From Podarcis raffonei (Eukaryota; Chordata; Lepidosauria; Squamata; Lacertidae), in contig NC_070604.1 in the NCBI RefSeq assembly GCF_027172205.1, positions 5,161,501-5,225,500 of the forward strand: a stretch of 64,000 nt of DNA. The letters are read 5' to 3'. Below, in pieces: positions 45,201 to 52,660 of this stretch. The notes beneath the pieces are model-generated. The model did not search any database, had not been told where the DNA came from, and saw only the letters and a list, made by a program, of their open reading frames with translations. Made by a program: the position numbers and the translations under genes. How positions within the stretch are numbered: the first letter of the stretch is position 1; every line of letters starts with the position of its first letter.

Positions 45201-45415
45201 AACCCTGCTGCCTGTGTGTCCTTACAGGTCGGAGAGCATGTTTAGGTGAGACTCTTGCCAAAATGGAGCTCTTCCTCTTCTTCACAAGTCTGCTGCAGAG
45301 ATTCACCTTCCAGCCACCCCCTGGAACATCTCAAGAAGACCTGGATCTTACTCCTGCTGTTGGGGTTATAACACCACCCATGCCCCACCAGCTCTGCGCT
45401 CTACCACATTCCTAA
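31764..45415 (+). CDS. Cytochrome P450 family 2 gene, copy A (CYP2AC-like), 9 exons
   Basis: Nine exons with GT-AG introns give 1494 coding bases (497 residues), the usual CYP2 layout and length. CYP2 enzymes are ER-membrane haem monooxygenases fed by P450 reductase. Visible parts: N-terminal anchor ([19 protein letters not shown], residues 7-25), proline hinge [14 protein letters not shown] (34-47), C-helix WKVMRR (125-130), I-helix AGMET (303-307; AGTET in most CYP2), K-helix ExxR (E359-R362), FYPEHF (412-417), and haem loop FSAGRRACLG with ligand C440. Exons: 31764-31946, 32856-33018, 33947-34096, 35017-35177, 35717-35890, 38467-38614, 41804-41988, 44708-44849, 45228-45415. Position beside RHAG suggests CYP2AC; the subfamily is inferred. 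No break seen; likely functional. Confidence 0.93.
31947..32855. other. P450 copy A intron 1
   Basis: No mobile element recognised. The corresponding intron of copy B has lost about 350 bases of this sequence and gained two LINE pieces. Confidence 0.5.
32856..33018 (+). CDS. P450 copy A exon 2 (residues 62-115)
   Basis: [20 protein letters not shown] to [10 protein letters not shown]. Acceptor gaattccag, donor gtgagg. The end of this exon starts the substrate-recognition loop 1 (B-C loop), where the two copies differ most. Confidence 0.93.
33947..34096 (+). CDS. P450 copy A exon 3 (residues 116-165)
   Basis: [20 protein letters not shown] to KKFESYEG. It contains the WxxxR C-helix motif that contacts the haem propionate. 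Acceptor ctcttcag, donor gtgggt. Confidence 0.94.
34414..34671. mobile_element. Perfect inverted-repeat retroinsertion in P450-A intron 3
   Basis: A 12-bp duplication catacctagaaa (34414-34425, 34660-34671) bounds the insertion. Inside, an arm at 34443-34517 is the exact reverse complement of 34531-34605 (ctgaagaagtgtgcatgcac ... ggtgctactggaagg), about 75 bases with no mismatch that I can find, separated by a 13-base spacer. The right arm continues into a 3' tail (ggcagaccaacacggctacc). The repeat family looks like a retroelement 3' end; family name unresolved, with Penelope-like elements one possibility. Confidence 0.75.
35017..35177 (+). CDS. P450 copy A exon 4 (residues 166-219)
   Basis: [20 protein letters not shown] to RLFGSSSVT. 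Acceptor atgtatag, donor gtattc (non-consensus after GT; copy B has gtaatc). It ends in the F-helix region. Confidence 0.92.
35717..35890 (+). CDS. P450 copy A exon 5 (residues 220-277)
   Basis: [20 protein letters not shown] to FLIQQQE, 58 codons in phase 0. Acceptor cctttcag, donor gtaatg. Confidence 0.94.
35891..37759. other. P450 copy A intron 5, first part, shared with copy B
   Basis: Bases 35891-37320 align along their length with copy B 59835-62510, apart from B-only insertions. No coding exon is present; the many short frames are intronic. Confidence 0.6.
37768..37903. mobile_element. Palindromic hAT MITE
   Basis: caggcataggcaaagtccgc at the left and ggactttgcctatgcctg at the right form a foldback with arms of about 60 bases that is nearly perfect. 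It is flanked by gtctaaac at 37760-37767 and 37904-37911 (8 bp). Confidence 0.85.
37912..38096. mobile_element. Second hAT non-autonomous element, same target
   Basis: Ends caggggttatcaacctggtc and aaaggttgactaccacag are imperfect inverted repeats. It is flanked by the same gtctaaac at 37904-37911 and 38097-38104, so it sits directly against the previous element. Confidence 0.8.
38467..38614 (+). CDS. P450 copy A exon 6 (residues 278-326)
   Basis: [20 protein letters not shown] to MMKYPEIQ, with the I-helix oxygen-activation motif AGMET. Acceptor caacccag, donor gtgagt. Confidence 0.94.
38703..38742. repeat. (TG)n microsatellite
   Basis: About 20 TG units in intron 6, just before the L1 region. 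Confidence 0.9.
38760..41570 (-). mobile_element. L1 LINE, 5'-truncated, in P450-A intron 6
   Basis: Reverse-strand pieces give L1 ORF2 signatures in the right order: an RT part near 39908-40105 ([20 protein letters not shown], ..[12 protein letters not shown]) and the C-terminal part near 38921-39172 ([19 protein letters not shown]). Upstream bases to about 41570 look like endonuclease remnants. Frames are broken throughout; exact ends are uncertain. It explains most of the 3.2-kb intron. Confidence 0.75.
41804..41988 (+). CDS. P450 copy A exon 7 (residues 327-388)
   Basis: [20 protein letters not shown] to NGYFIPK, including the K-helix E359-I-Q-R362. Acceptor ttcccccag, donor gtgatc. Confidence 0.94.
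42205..44560 (-). mobile_element. L2/CR1-type LINE with both ends, internally deleted, in P450-A intron 7
   Basis: The 3' end is an (AAT)n(AAAAT)n array (42224-42318). The reverse strand encodes a long reverse transcriptase frame (346 codons, 42873-43913; [25 protein letters not shown]) and, further upstream, an endonuclease N-terminal part (43793-44203; [13 protein letters not shown]..., [12 protein letters not shown]). The 5' leader from 44560 matches the 5' leader of 56370-59180, so this copy reached the true 5' end, but the sequence between endonuclease and RT is missing at about 43850. Confidence 0.88.
44708..44849 (+). CDS. P450 copy A exon 8 (residues 389-435)
   Basis: [20 protein letters not shown] to DAFMPFSA. 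It carries the meander FYPEHF and the start of the haem loop. Acceptor cctttgcag, donor gtaact. Confidence 0.95.
45228..45415 (+). CDS. P450 copy A exon 9 (residues 436-497 and stop)
   Basis: [20 protein letters not shown] to QLCALPHS. C440 is the haem-thiolate ligand. Acceptor tccttacag; stop taa at 45413. No canonical aataaa was seen in the next 400 bases. Confidence 0.95.
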
Positions 45416-45779
45416 GGTTCACAAGTTCCTGGCTTGCTTATCCTACCTGTATGTGCAATGCGAGCCTTTTTTTAAACACTCCTATTCAACAGGGGTGTTT
45501 TGATTGAGTAGCCTAGTGGTGGAATTGGTGCATGCTTTGTCACAAACCTGAAGTGTTCCCCTTTACCTGCCATACTGCCGAATCCCGTGAAACTAGCATT
45601 GGAGCATCTCTTACTTAAAACCTGGCCCTGAGTTCTTATGACACTTGGGGCATAGAGATCAACCAACAAATCTGGTTGCATGTATTCCCATGTTAAGGTA
45701 TACCTTCAAATATCTTGAAGCATCATATTCCCAGGTAGAATGCAGAGAATTGTGACCAAGACGATAAAGGGTCTGGAAA

Positions 45780-45838
45780 CCATGCCTTATGCTGAAGTTG
45801 AGGAAGTTGGGTATATTAGCTTCTGTGGCTCCAATGTA
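45780..45838 (-). mobile_element. Copia-type LTR retrotransposon fossil, smaller piece
   Basis: This flank lies on the other side of the LINE insertion that splits the Copia fossil at 48488-48915. It is short and old. Confidence 0.35.
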
Positions 45839-48500
45839 GTCAAGTCAAGTAACCTTTATTGGCATTACATAAGAACATTCAGAATACATTCAGAATAGAT
45901 AGGCCAGTGTGATCTCGTTGCCACCCCAATGGCATAGTCACCCACCAAAGGGCAGAAGAGGTGAGCAATCCGCCTCATCTCTGTGGGTTTCCAGCAAGGG
46001 CAGGATCCTGTAGCATACTTCCGAAACAAAAAATCAAATAGAGGAACTTAGCTACTGTCTTGGTGAGCTCCTGGTCTCTCCCCTGTAATAAGAAGCGCAT
46101 AACCTCCGTCCTCTGGTTTCCATGTTGGAATACATAGATGGTCTAGAAACTGTTGGCGGAGATCATCATACATTTTACATTTAAGGGCCATGTGAGCTAG
46201 AGTTTCCACCAGGTGGGCATCGCATGGGCAGATCCTATCTCCTTCTGCCAAACCTGCAAACCTACCCCAAGGGAGGTTAGAAGGATTAGAATTGAACCTA
46301 GCCAGTGAAAAGGCCCTTCTTTCTTGCGCATTAAATGAAAATTGTAAATAATTAAGATTAAATTCCTGCACCCAAGAGAGTTGAAAATAAAGAGGGGAGC
46401 ATGTTTTTCCCCCAACTGAGATTAGTTGCTGGCGATCCCACAGCCTAGTTTTTAACATGGTCTTTGCAACTGGGAAAGCCACAGAGACCAGGAGATCCTC
46501 TGAAAGCCCGAGTTGCCGTATCTTTGTGCAAAACAGTTGTAGCCCTGCGGAAGGGAAGGAGTCAGACAGAACTTCACTGAGTAATGTATCTTTGTCTGAA
46601 AAACAGATGCTTAGCCAGCATAAAAGAAAACTTGTCCAGGCAACTGTCTCTAGCTTATGTTGGCCTCCCTCAAAACACAGGGCTGCGTAAGGTACGCATC
46701 GTGGGACAGCGAAGATCTTAAATAGAAAGGCTGCCTGCACTCTTTCCGCTGACTGGGAAAACCCTGACATCCAGATTGGAATTCCATAGAGCAGTTGAGC
46801 TCTGGCTTTAGCATTAAAAGCCTTGAGGGCTGAAGGGATGTGTTGGTTACCTCTTGTTGCAAAGAAGCGCAATATGGCCCGCATGGACAGCTTGCTGGCG
46901 TTTACTGCCCCTGTGCAGTGTGAAGACCACTGGAGCCTGTGATGGAAAGTGATCCCCAAGTAGTTGAATTCAAATATCTCCTGGATGTGTTTCCCACCAA
47001 AAAACCCAAGTATATCTCTTATGAGAATTCCTGAAAACCATTATTTTGCTTTTGTCAAAATTCATACTCATTTTCATACTAGACAGTCAATACAGGCACT
47101 TAACAAATGCTTTAAGCCAATTCTAGCCCATCACCTCCTGGCAAATAGAAGGGGAAGAAATGGAGGCAGTTAGAGATTTTATTTTTTGGGGCTCCGTGAT
47201 CACTGCAGATGGAGACAGCAGTTACGAAATTAAAAGACACCTGCTCCTCGGGAGAAAGGCGATGGCAAACCTAGACAGCATCTTAAAAAGCAGAGACATC
47301 ACCTTGCCAACAAAGGTCCGTATATTTAAAGCCATGGTTTTCCCAGTAGTGATGTATGGAAGTGCGAGCTGGACCATCAAGAAGGCTGATCGCCGAAGAA
47401 TTGATGCTTTTGAATTATGGTGTTGGAGGAGACTCTTGAGAGTCCCATGGATTGCAAGAAGATCAAACGTATCCATTCTTAAGGAAATCAGCCCTGAGTG
47501 CTCACTGGAAGGACAGATTGAAGTTGAGGCTCCAATACTTTGGCCACCTCATGAGAAGAGAAGACTCCCTGGAAAAGACCCTGAAGTTGGGAAAGATGGA
47601 GGGCACAAGGAGAAGGGGACGACAGAGGACAAGATGGTTGGACAGTGTTCTCGAAGCTACAAACATGAGCCTGACCAAACTGCGGGAGGCGGTGGAAGAC
47701 AGGAGTGCCTGGTGTGCTCTGGTCCATGGGGTCACGAAGAGTCGGACACGACTAAACGACTAAACAACAACAACAACAGTCTGTGAGAGCAGAATCATAT
47801 CATGTGCATATAGGAGAATGGGAATTTTTGATGCATTGAGTTTTGGGCTGTGAGCATCCACCAGTTTTAGTAATGGGGCAAGGTCATTTAAGAAGAGATT
47901 AAAAAGAGAGGGAGCAAGAACACATCCCTGTTTCACACCTCAATTTATAGCAACAGGGTCTGACACCTCATCCCCTGGAGTTATTATTATACGACAGGTA
48001 TTATTTGAGTAAAGCTTTTTAATCAGGTAAAGTAACCTGGGGTCTAAGCCCAGTGTCTCCAGTTTGGACCATAACAGTCCTCTGTCGACTGAGTCAAAAG
48101 CAGCCTTAAGATCTAAAAAGGCCACAAATAGTCCTTCTTTATGGTGTCGCATGTACTTGGTGGCTAAATGGGATAACACTATACAGATACGTAAAGTGGA
48201 TTTCCCTGGCCTAAACCCTGCCTGCTCTGGGCCTATGATGTTGTTTAGGTCAAGCCACACAGTTAATTTGGATAATAGATGTTTTGCATACAATTCCCCA
48301 ATATTTGACAATAGGCTTATTGGTCGATAGTTGGAAGGTAACTTTTTGTCCTGCTTTTTAAAGATTGGGATAATTATGTAATTCTGCCATGAATTAGGCA
48401 GAATTCCAGTTTTGTCCACCACAGTGAATAGTTCCGCTAGTATCGGAGCTCACCAGTCTGGCTTGGCTTTAACTAGTTCAGACAGGATGGCTCCAATGTA
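45826..48500 (-). mobile_element. Unassigned non-LTR LINE with 13-bp target duplication, split by Bov-B
   Basis: The 13-bp repeat tggctccaatgta bounds it (45826-45838, 48488-48500). The reverse strand encodes reverse transcriptase (47940-48422: NSWQNYIIIPIFKKQDKKL, PEQAGFRPGKST, FLDLKAAFDSVD) and, beyond the Bov-B insertion, a 303-codon C-terminal frame (46048-46959) with a Cys/His pattern 'CPCDAHLVETLAHMALKC'. It is neither L1, L2/CR1 nor Bov-B; an I-group or similar clade is possible. It is 5'-truncated at 48487 and lacks a catalytic YxDD in the surviving parts. Confidence 0.75.
47123..47785 (+). mobile_element. Bov-B (RTE) LINE 3' part, nested in the LINE
   Basis: A 208-codon frame (47160-47786) shows the RTE C-terminal region (FIFWGSVITADGDSSYEIKR, DAFELWCWRRLLRVPWIARR) and the element ends in the gtcggacacgactaaacgac and (CAA)n tail. 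The left boundary is approximate. Confidence 0.85.
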
Positions 48501-48915
48501 TTTGGATCCTGTAGAAGACAAGGCTATACAATTCTGTATATAACTACCCCATTGGCAGACATAAAGACATACCCACCCACAGATTTATAGTTTTTTACAC
48601 CCCCAGCCCATTCAGTGTCCATGTAACCTACCAGTTCAGGATCACTGTAAGTTGGCAACTTTAATTTACAGTTCATTATACCATTTAGATGTCTGACAAC
48701 TCTCTTGATAGCTGTCCAGTCGTGTTCAGTAGGAACTTTCACTTTTCTGCTTAGAATAATCACTGCATTTGGTATAACCAACCTGCATGTCATGGTCAGG
48801 TATAAAAGTATTGCTGATCTGTAGTTGTTGTTGTCAGGCAATGGCTTTGTTTCCTCCTGGTTCTTTAAAAAGTCTGTAGTAATAGATGGGTTTGCCTTTG
48901 GCATCTCCATGCTGT
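48488..48915 (-). mobile_element. Copia (Ty1-type) LTR retrotransposon fossil, RT/RNase H part
   Basis: The reverse strand has the Ty1/copia reverse transcriptase-RNase H junction pattern (for example HDWTAIKRVVRHLNG and LVGYMDTEWAG). Only a few hundred bases remain, no LTR was found, and the element is broken. An unassigned LINE inserted into it. Confidence 0.75.
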
Positions 48916-49334
48916 CAATTAGTTAAGTGACTTTCTGTTTCTGGCTTAGAATAAAACAGCCATCTTCTCTCTGTATCTGGACTAGCTACTGCTCTGAGAG
49001 GGAAGAGGGAGCTAATCCCTTTCACATTGGAGTCAGTGGAAGTCACCAGGTGCTCACCAGGAAATAGAAAAAATGCCCGCTTTGAATCTCTCTTCTCTCT
49101 TAAGAAAATCTAGCCACACCCACTATAATACTTTGAATTTTGTCTTCACTGGGCCCCATAACCTTTGTAGGAATGGATTTAGGCACTATGAGAGGATGTA
49201 CGGTTTAGTTATTGTCCTTCCTTCTTCACATTGTTGCATGTCATATGCTCTAATGTATACAAAGATATAGCCTAATGCCATCATGTTAAACAGTTTCAAG
49301 ATGAAAATGAATAAAAACTATGCTAAAAAGAAAA
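48916..49334. other. Unassigned intergenic stretch
   Basis: No repeat ends or coding frame that I recognise; it may include more of the fossil Copia element. Confidence 0.35.
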
Positions 49335-50215
49335 ATATGTGTGAGTGTTTCAATGGGAGAAAGTTCAGGAAATACTGGACACAATGCAGTCATACCTAAT
49401 TAAAGTGGAATAATTTTATCTGCAAATGATTTCACAATGCTGCTCTCTACTCCGAGTGTAACAAACAAACTAAGTTTACAGGTAATCCTGAATTATGAGT
49501 TCTCCGCCTTCAAGAGCATTTGGATCTGTTCTGGAACATAGCTGTCAACTTGCAGATTTGAAAATAAGGGACCAGCAGCCTTGAAAATAAGGGATCAGCA
49601 GCCAAAATAAGGGATTTTAGTCAACCAGCAGCCAAACAAAGCCTCAAGCGGTGGTTCCCACAGCGCAGCAACCCAGCCAAGGGGATGCAGCAAGGAAAAC
49701 CACCGTCACCTCTCCGCTGGGAAGCGCTGAGCAAAGGCGAGTCTCCAGGCAACGCGGCCGATTTGATCGGCACAAAGCATGCAAGCTACACCCCCCAGTC
49801 GTTCTTAGACTCCTTATTGGGTGAGCAACGCAGCCAAGCAACACAGTTGGAGCCTCCCTCCTCCCTGGCCGGCAGGGAGGGAGGGAAAGGAGCTACTTCC
49901 TTTGAAACCCGGGAAATTTAAGGGACATCATCAATAAGGGACAACAGCTGGACACAGCGCTGGAATAAGGGACTTTCCCACCAAATAAGGGACGGTTGAC
50001 AGCTATGTTCTGGGAAGCATTAGTTTCTGCAAGTAAGCACCACTCACTTGAGTATACATTAAACTGAAATGCAAATCATCCAATGTACAGCATTGAATAG
50101 TTGTGAAGAAAAAAAAAATTAGAGGGATGGTTTAATGATTCGCTAGAAACATTATGTAAGGCTGCTCATTGCAGTTGGTAGACACTGTTGTTGACCAAAC
50201 TGCACTGTAGCTTTG
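49335..50215 (+). pseudogene. Orphan third copy of the P450 5' flank, no exon behind it
   Basis: Bases 49335-49536 and 50008-50215 align in order with the P450-A flank (29060-29095, then 31334-31725), from 'caatgggagaaa' to gaccaaactgcactgtagct. The copy stops about 40 bases before where a start codon would be and runs straight into an L1 fragment. It lacks the L1 insertion that copy A carries at 29095-31333, so it separated before that insertion. The TATA-like box has decayed (cattatgtaagg). A MITE (49537-50007) interrupts it. Confidence 0.7.
49537..50007. mobile_element. Non-autonomous DNA transposon, CATAGCTGTCAAC ends
   Basis: Left end catagctgtcaacttgcaga, right end gggacggttgacagctatg, with 8-bp flanks ttctggaa/ttctggga. 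The equivalent place upstream of copy A (near 31478, tctgttctggaaagcatta) is an empty site, which proves the boundaries. Size 471 bp, no coding part. Confidence 0.85.
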
Positions 50216-50332
50216 TTGTTTTTGAAGAAGTCTTTTATACAGTGTTAGCCTTTGGGTCGCCAGGTTTTTATATGGAGGTCTTTGGTATTTTTCTGTTTGG
50301 CTCCGGAGGCCTCCAAGTCTTGGAGCTCTGCT
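50215..50332 (-). mobile_element. L1 fragment at the duplication junction
   Basis: It matches copy A's L1 at 30975-31090 (ctccggaggcctccaagtct versus ctggaggccgccaggccttg) with about 80% identity. It abuts the orphan promoter at 50215. Confidence 0.6.
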
Positions 50333-51061
50333 CAGGGGCGGAGCAAGGGGGTGCATTGGGGGCGGGCCACACCGGGTGACATCCTGAGGGAGGGTGACAC
50401 TCTGCATGCGTATCCCCACCTGTGACTCCCAAGCCTACGCCTGTCAGGGCCGCTGGCAAAGTGGCAAAGCTCCCCCCTTCCCCCGGCTCACTGTAGGCTT
50501 GGGAGTCATGGGCGGGTTGCCCTGTCATCCAGGACAGGCTTTGCTCCACAGATCGCCTGCTTGCCTGAGGCAACTGATCAAAGTCTGTATTCTTGATCAA
50601 GGCTTATATTTTTTGATCAAGGTTGTATCTTAAAAATTAGCTTAAATTCACAAATGTTTCTTTCGAGGCAGGAAACCAATAGGCAGCTGGCAAGCTCTTG
50701 GGCAGAGGGCCCCTCTGGTTTATTGCGGTCATAAAAAGGCTGAGGTCACTGACCCTACATATTACAGAATACAATCAAGCTGCAATTAAGTTGGTAAATA
50801 GTAGGAATTATTGTGCCTCCCATTAGAGACTTGAGCCACATTTTCATAAGGTTAAAAGGGCAAATAGAAACAGCAGCTGGACTAGGCAAAGCAGCTCTCT
50901 GAAACTGCTTTGAAGCTTTAGAGAACTTAGAATTTAGCTTAGCTTTTACTAAGTTCCCTTTCTTCTAAAAAAACTATATATGTTATGAAATATATTGGCT
51001 TAAATGTAATTATGCAAAGGATTTAGAATGTAAGAAATGTTAGATTCTTATGTTAGATTCT
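50333..51061. other. Intergenic stretch with a foldback block
   Basis: At 50415-50520 gtgactcccaagcctacgc and its near-complement taggcttgggagtcatg form a hairpin, probably a small DNA element. The rest (50560-51060) is AT-rich and unassigned. Confidence 0.4.
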
Positions 51062-51235
51062 TATTTCATAGAATCATAGAATCATAAAGTTGGAAGAGAC
51101 CACAAGGGCCATCGAGTCCAAACCCCTGCCGAGCAGGAAACACCATCAGAGCACTCCTGACATATGGTTGTCGAGTCTCTGCTTAAAGACCTCCAAAGAA
51201 GGAGATCTTTCATAGATGGTGTGTGAGGAGATGAA
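51062..51235 (-). mobile_element. CR1 LINE 3' end
   Basis: It starts with tcatagaatcatagaatcat, the inverted CR1 tail, followed by 'ttggaagagaccacaagggc' and 'ctctgcttaaagacctcc'. Confidence 0.8.
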
Positions 51236-51379
51236 CCCAAGATCTCTGTTTAAGATAAAATTAGAACCATTAGCCATCTGTTTTGCAGGGAATAGGGCAA
51301 GAGGGGCCAAAGGTTATCTGGTAATTAAGGTGCCTGGTCGAGGTAAATGTAAGATATATGACTACTTATTTGCCATTTA

Positions 51380-51708
51380 TAAATAGAAGAAAATATAGCT
51401 CTCTGTCTCCCATAAAAGGTAACAGGAAATGGGTGTATCTTTTATGATTGGTTCTAGCAAACAGCCAATAGGAATTTCAACCAGGCTGATTGGATAGAGG
51501 CAGCCAAAGGAGGAGCAAGGGGGCTGGGCTGAGGGAATATAAGTGCTGGCCATCAGGGCTGGAAGGGCAGAGCTTTGGTAACCATATACCACTGTGCCTC
51601 TCATTTATTTGTCTGACAAATAAAATATTATTTTAATTTCTCTATTGCTGCGTTGAATATTTCATTCCAGCTAAGTGTTAACCACAAGCAGGGTGCTACA
51701 TGCCCGCT
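51380..51708 (+). mobile_element. Possible solo LTR (fossil)
   Basis: CCAAT-like (agccaatagg), TATA-like (gaatataagtgc) and polyadenylation (caaataaaat) motifs follow each other at LTR-like spacing, ending gggtgctaca. The 5' end is not defined and no internal region is seen, so the call is tentative. Confidence 0.4.
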
Positions 51709-52082
51709 TGGTGCTTCGCTTCCTTCCTGCTTGGGCTGTGAGGGGCGGGCCAGGGTGGGGCGTCGCTGGGCCACGAGAAGCGCCCCCTCCCATCCACCCA
51801 CCAGCTGGTGGCCGGCCTCCTTCCCTCGCCCCTTCCTGGCTCTTCTGCACACACGGAGCAAGAACCACCCCCTCGCGCCTGTAAAACAGGCTCTCTCTAA
51901 CATTCCAGAGAAACCAAAAAGAAAAGTCACTGTTTTGAGCTCGTCCCTTTTATGGATACAACGATTAGTTTTAGCTACAACCATTGGGGATTGCACCAGC
52001 AGGGTAGAAAAATGCATTTGCAATGCTTTGTTCTGATGCGTGGCCTCGCCTTTAATGAAATAATGCGCCCCCCCTGCCAGCC
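51709..52082. other. GC-rich intergenic stretch
   Basis: About 51710-51900 is GC-rich with long open frames on both strands that are mutual shadows. No splice sites or family recognised. Confidence 0.35.
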
Positions 52083-52190
52083 ATGGTGGCGATGCTGGGA
52101 CCAGCCAGGCAGCGCCATTGGTGCTTGTGGTCCTCAGGAGCTCCATGCTGCTGTGGCGCTTGCCATCCTGCCTCTCCAGAAGTCCATACT
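52083..52190 (-). mobile_element. L1 5' piece upstream of P450 copy B
   Basis: It matches 31228-31320 (accagccaggcagcgccatt), the 5' end of copy A's L1, and is followed by the same P450 flank. Confidence 0.65.
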
Positions 52191-52477
52191 GCTGCACTTT
52201 CAGAAATCCATCCCTGAATGCAGTTCAATGATTACTCCAAAGAATTTCACAATGCTGCCCTTTACTCCCCTTATAACAGATTAATATTACACAAAATCTG
52301 GGTGACAGGTCTGCATCCAGGTTCAAGAGAGTTTAATAATGGTTTAATGATTAGCTTGAGACAGTACCTAGCATAATATATATGCTGCTCACTGCAGTTG
52401 CAAGACATTGTCCTCGACCAAACTGCACTGTAGCTTTCATTATAACCACTGCAAAAAAAATTGCTTGCTGAAACAAA
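52191..52477 (+). promoter_or_regulatory. 5' flank and promoter of P450 copy B
   Basis: Aligned with copy A's flank; the TATA-like taatatatatg is kept (52374-52384), about 95 bases before the ATG. Some 160 bases of the copy A flank (about 31460-31620) are missing here. Confidence 0.4.
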
Positions 52478-52660
52478 ATGGATTGGATGGAGCCGATTCC
52501 AGCATTGTTCCTCTTTATCCTTATGATTTCCTTTGTTTTGAAACTGGGCACTTTCTGGAACAAGAGCTCCCAAAATCTTCCACCAGGACCAAGGCCTTTA
52601 CCTCTCATTGGGAATCTCCACATCATGGATCGCAAGAGGCCTCACAGAACCATGTTAAAG
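52478..52660 (+). CDS. P450 copy B exon 1 (residues 1-61)
   Basis: [20 protein letters not shown], five residue changes from copy A. Donor gtaaag. Confidence 0.93.

Noticed and set aside
51653-52036. Overlapping long frames on both strands in GC-rich DNA
   Set aside because: They are mutual shadows of low-stop GC-rich sequence, without exon signals.
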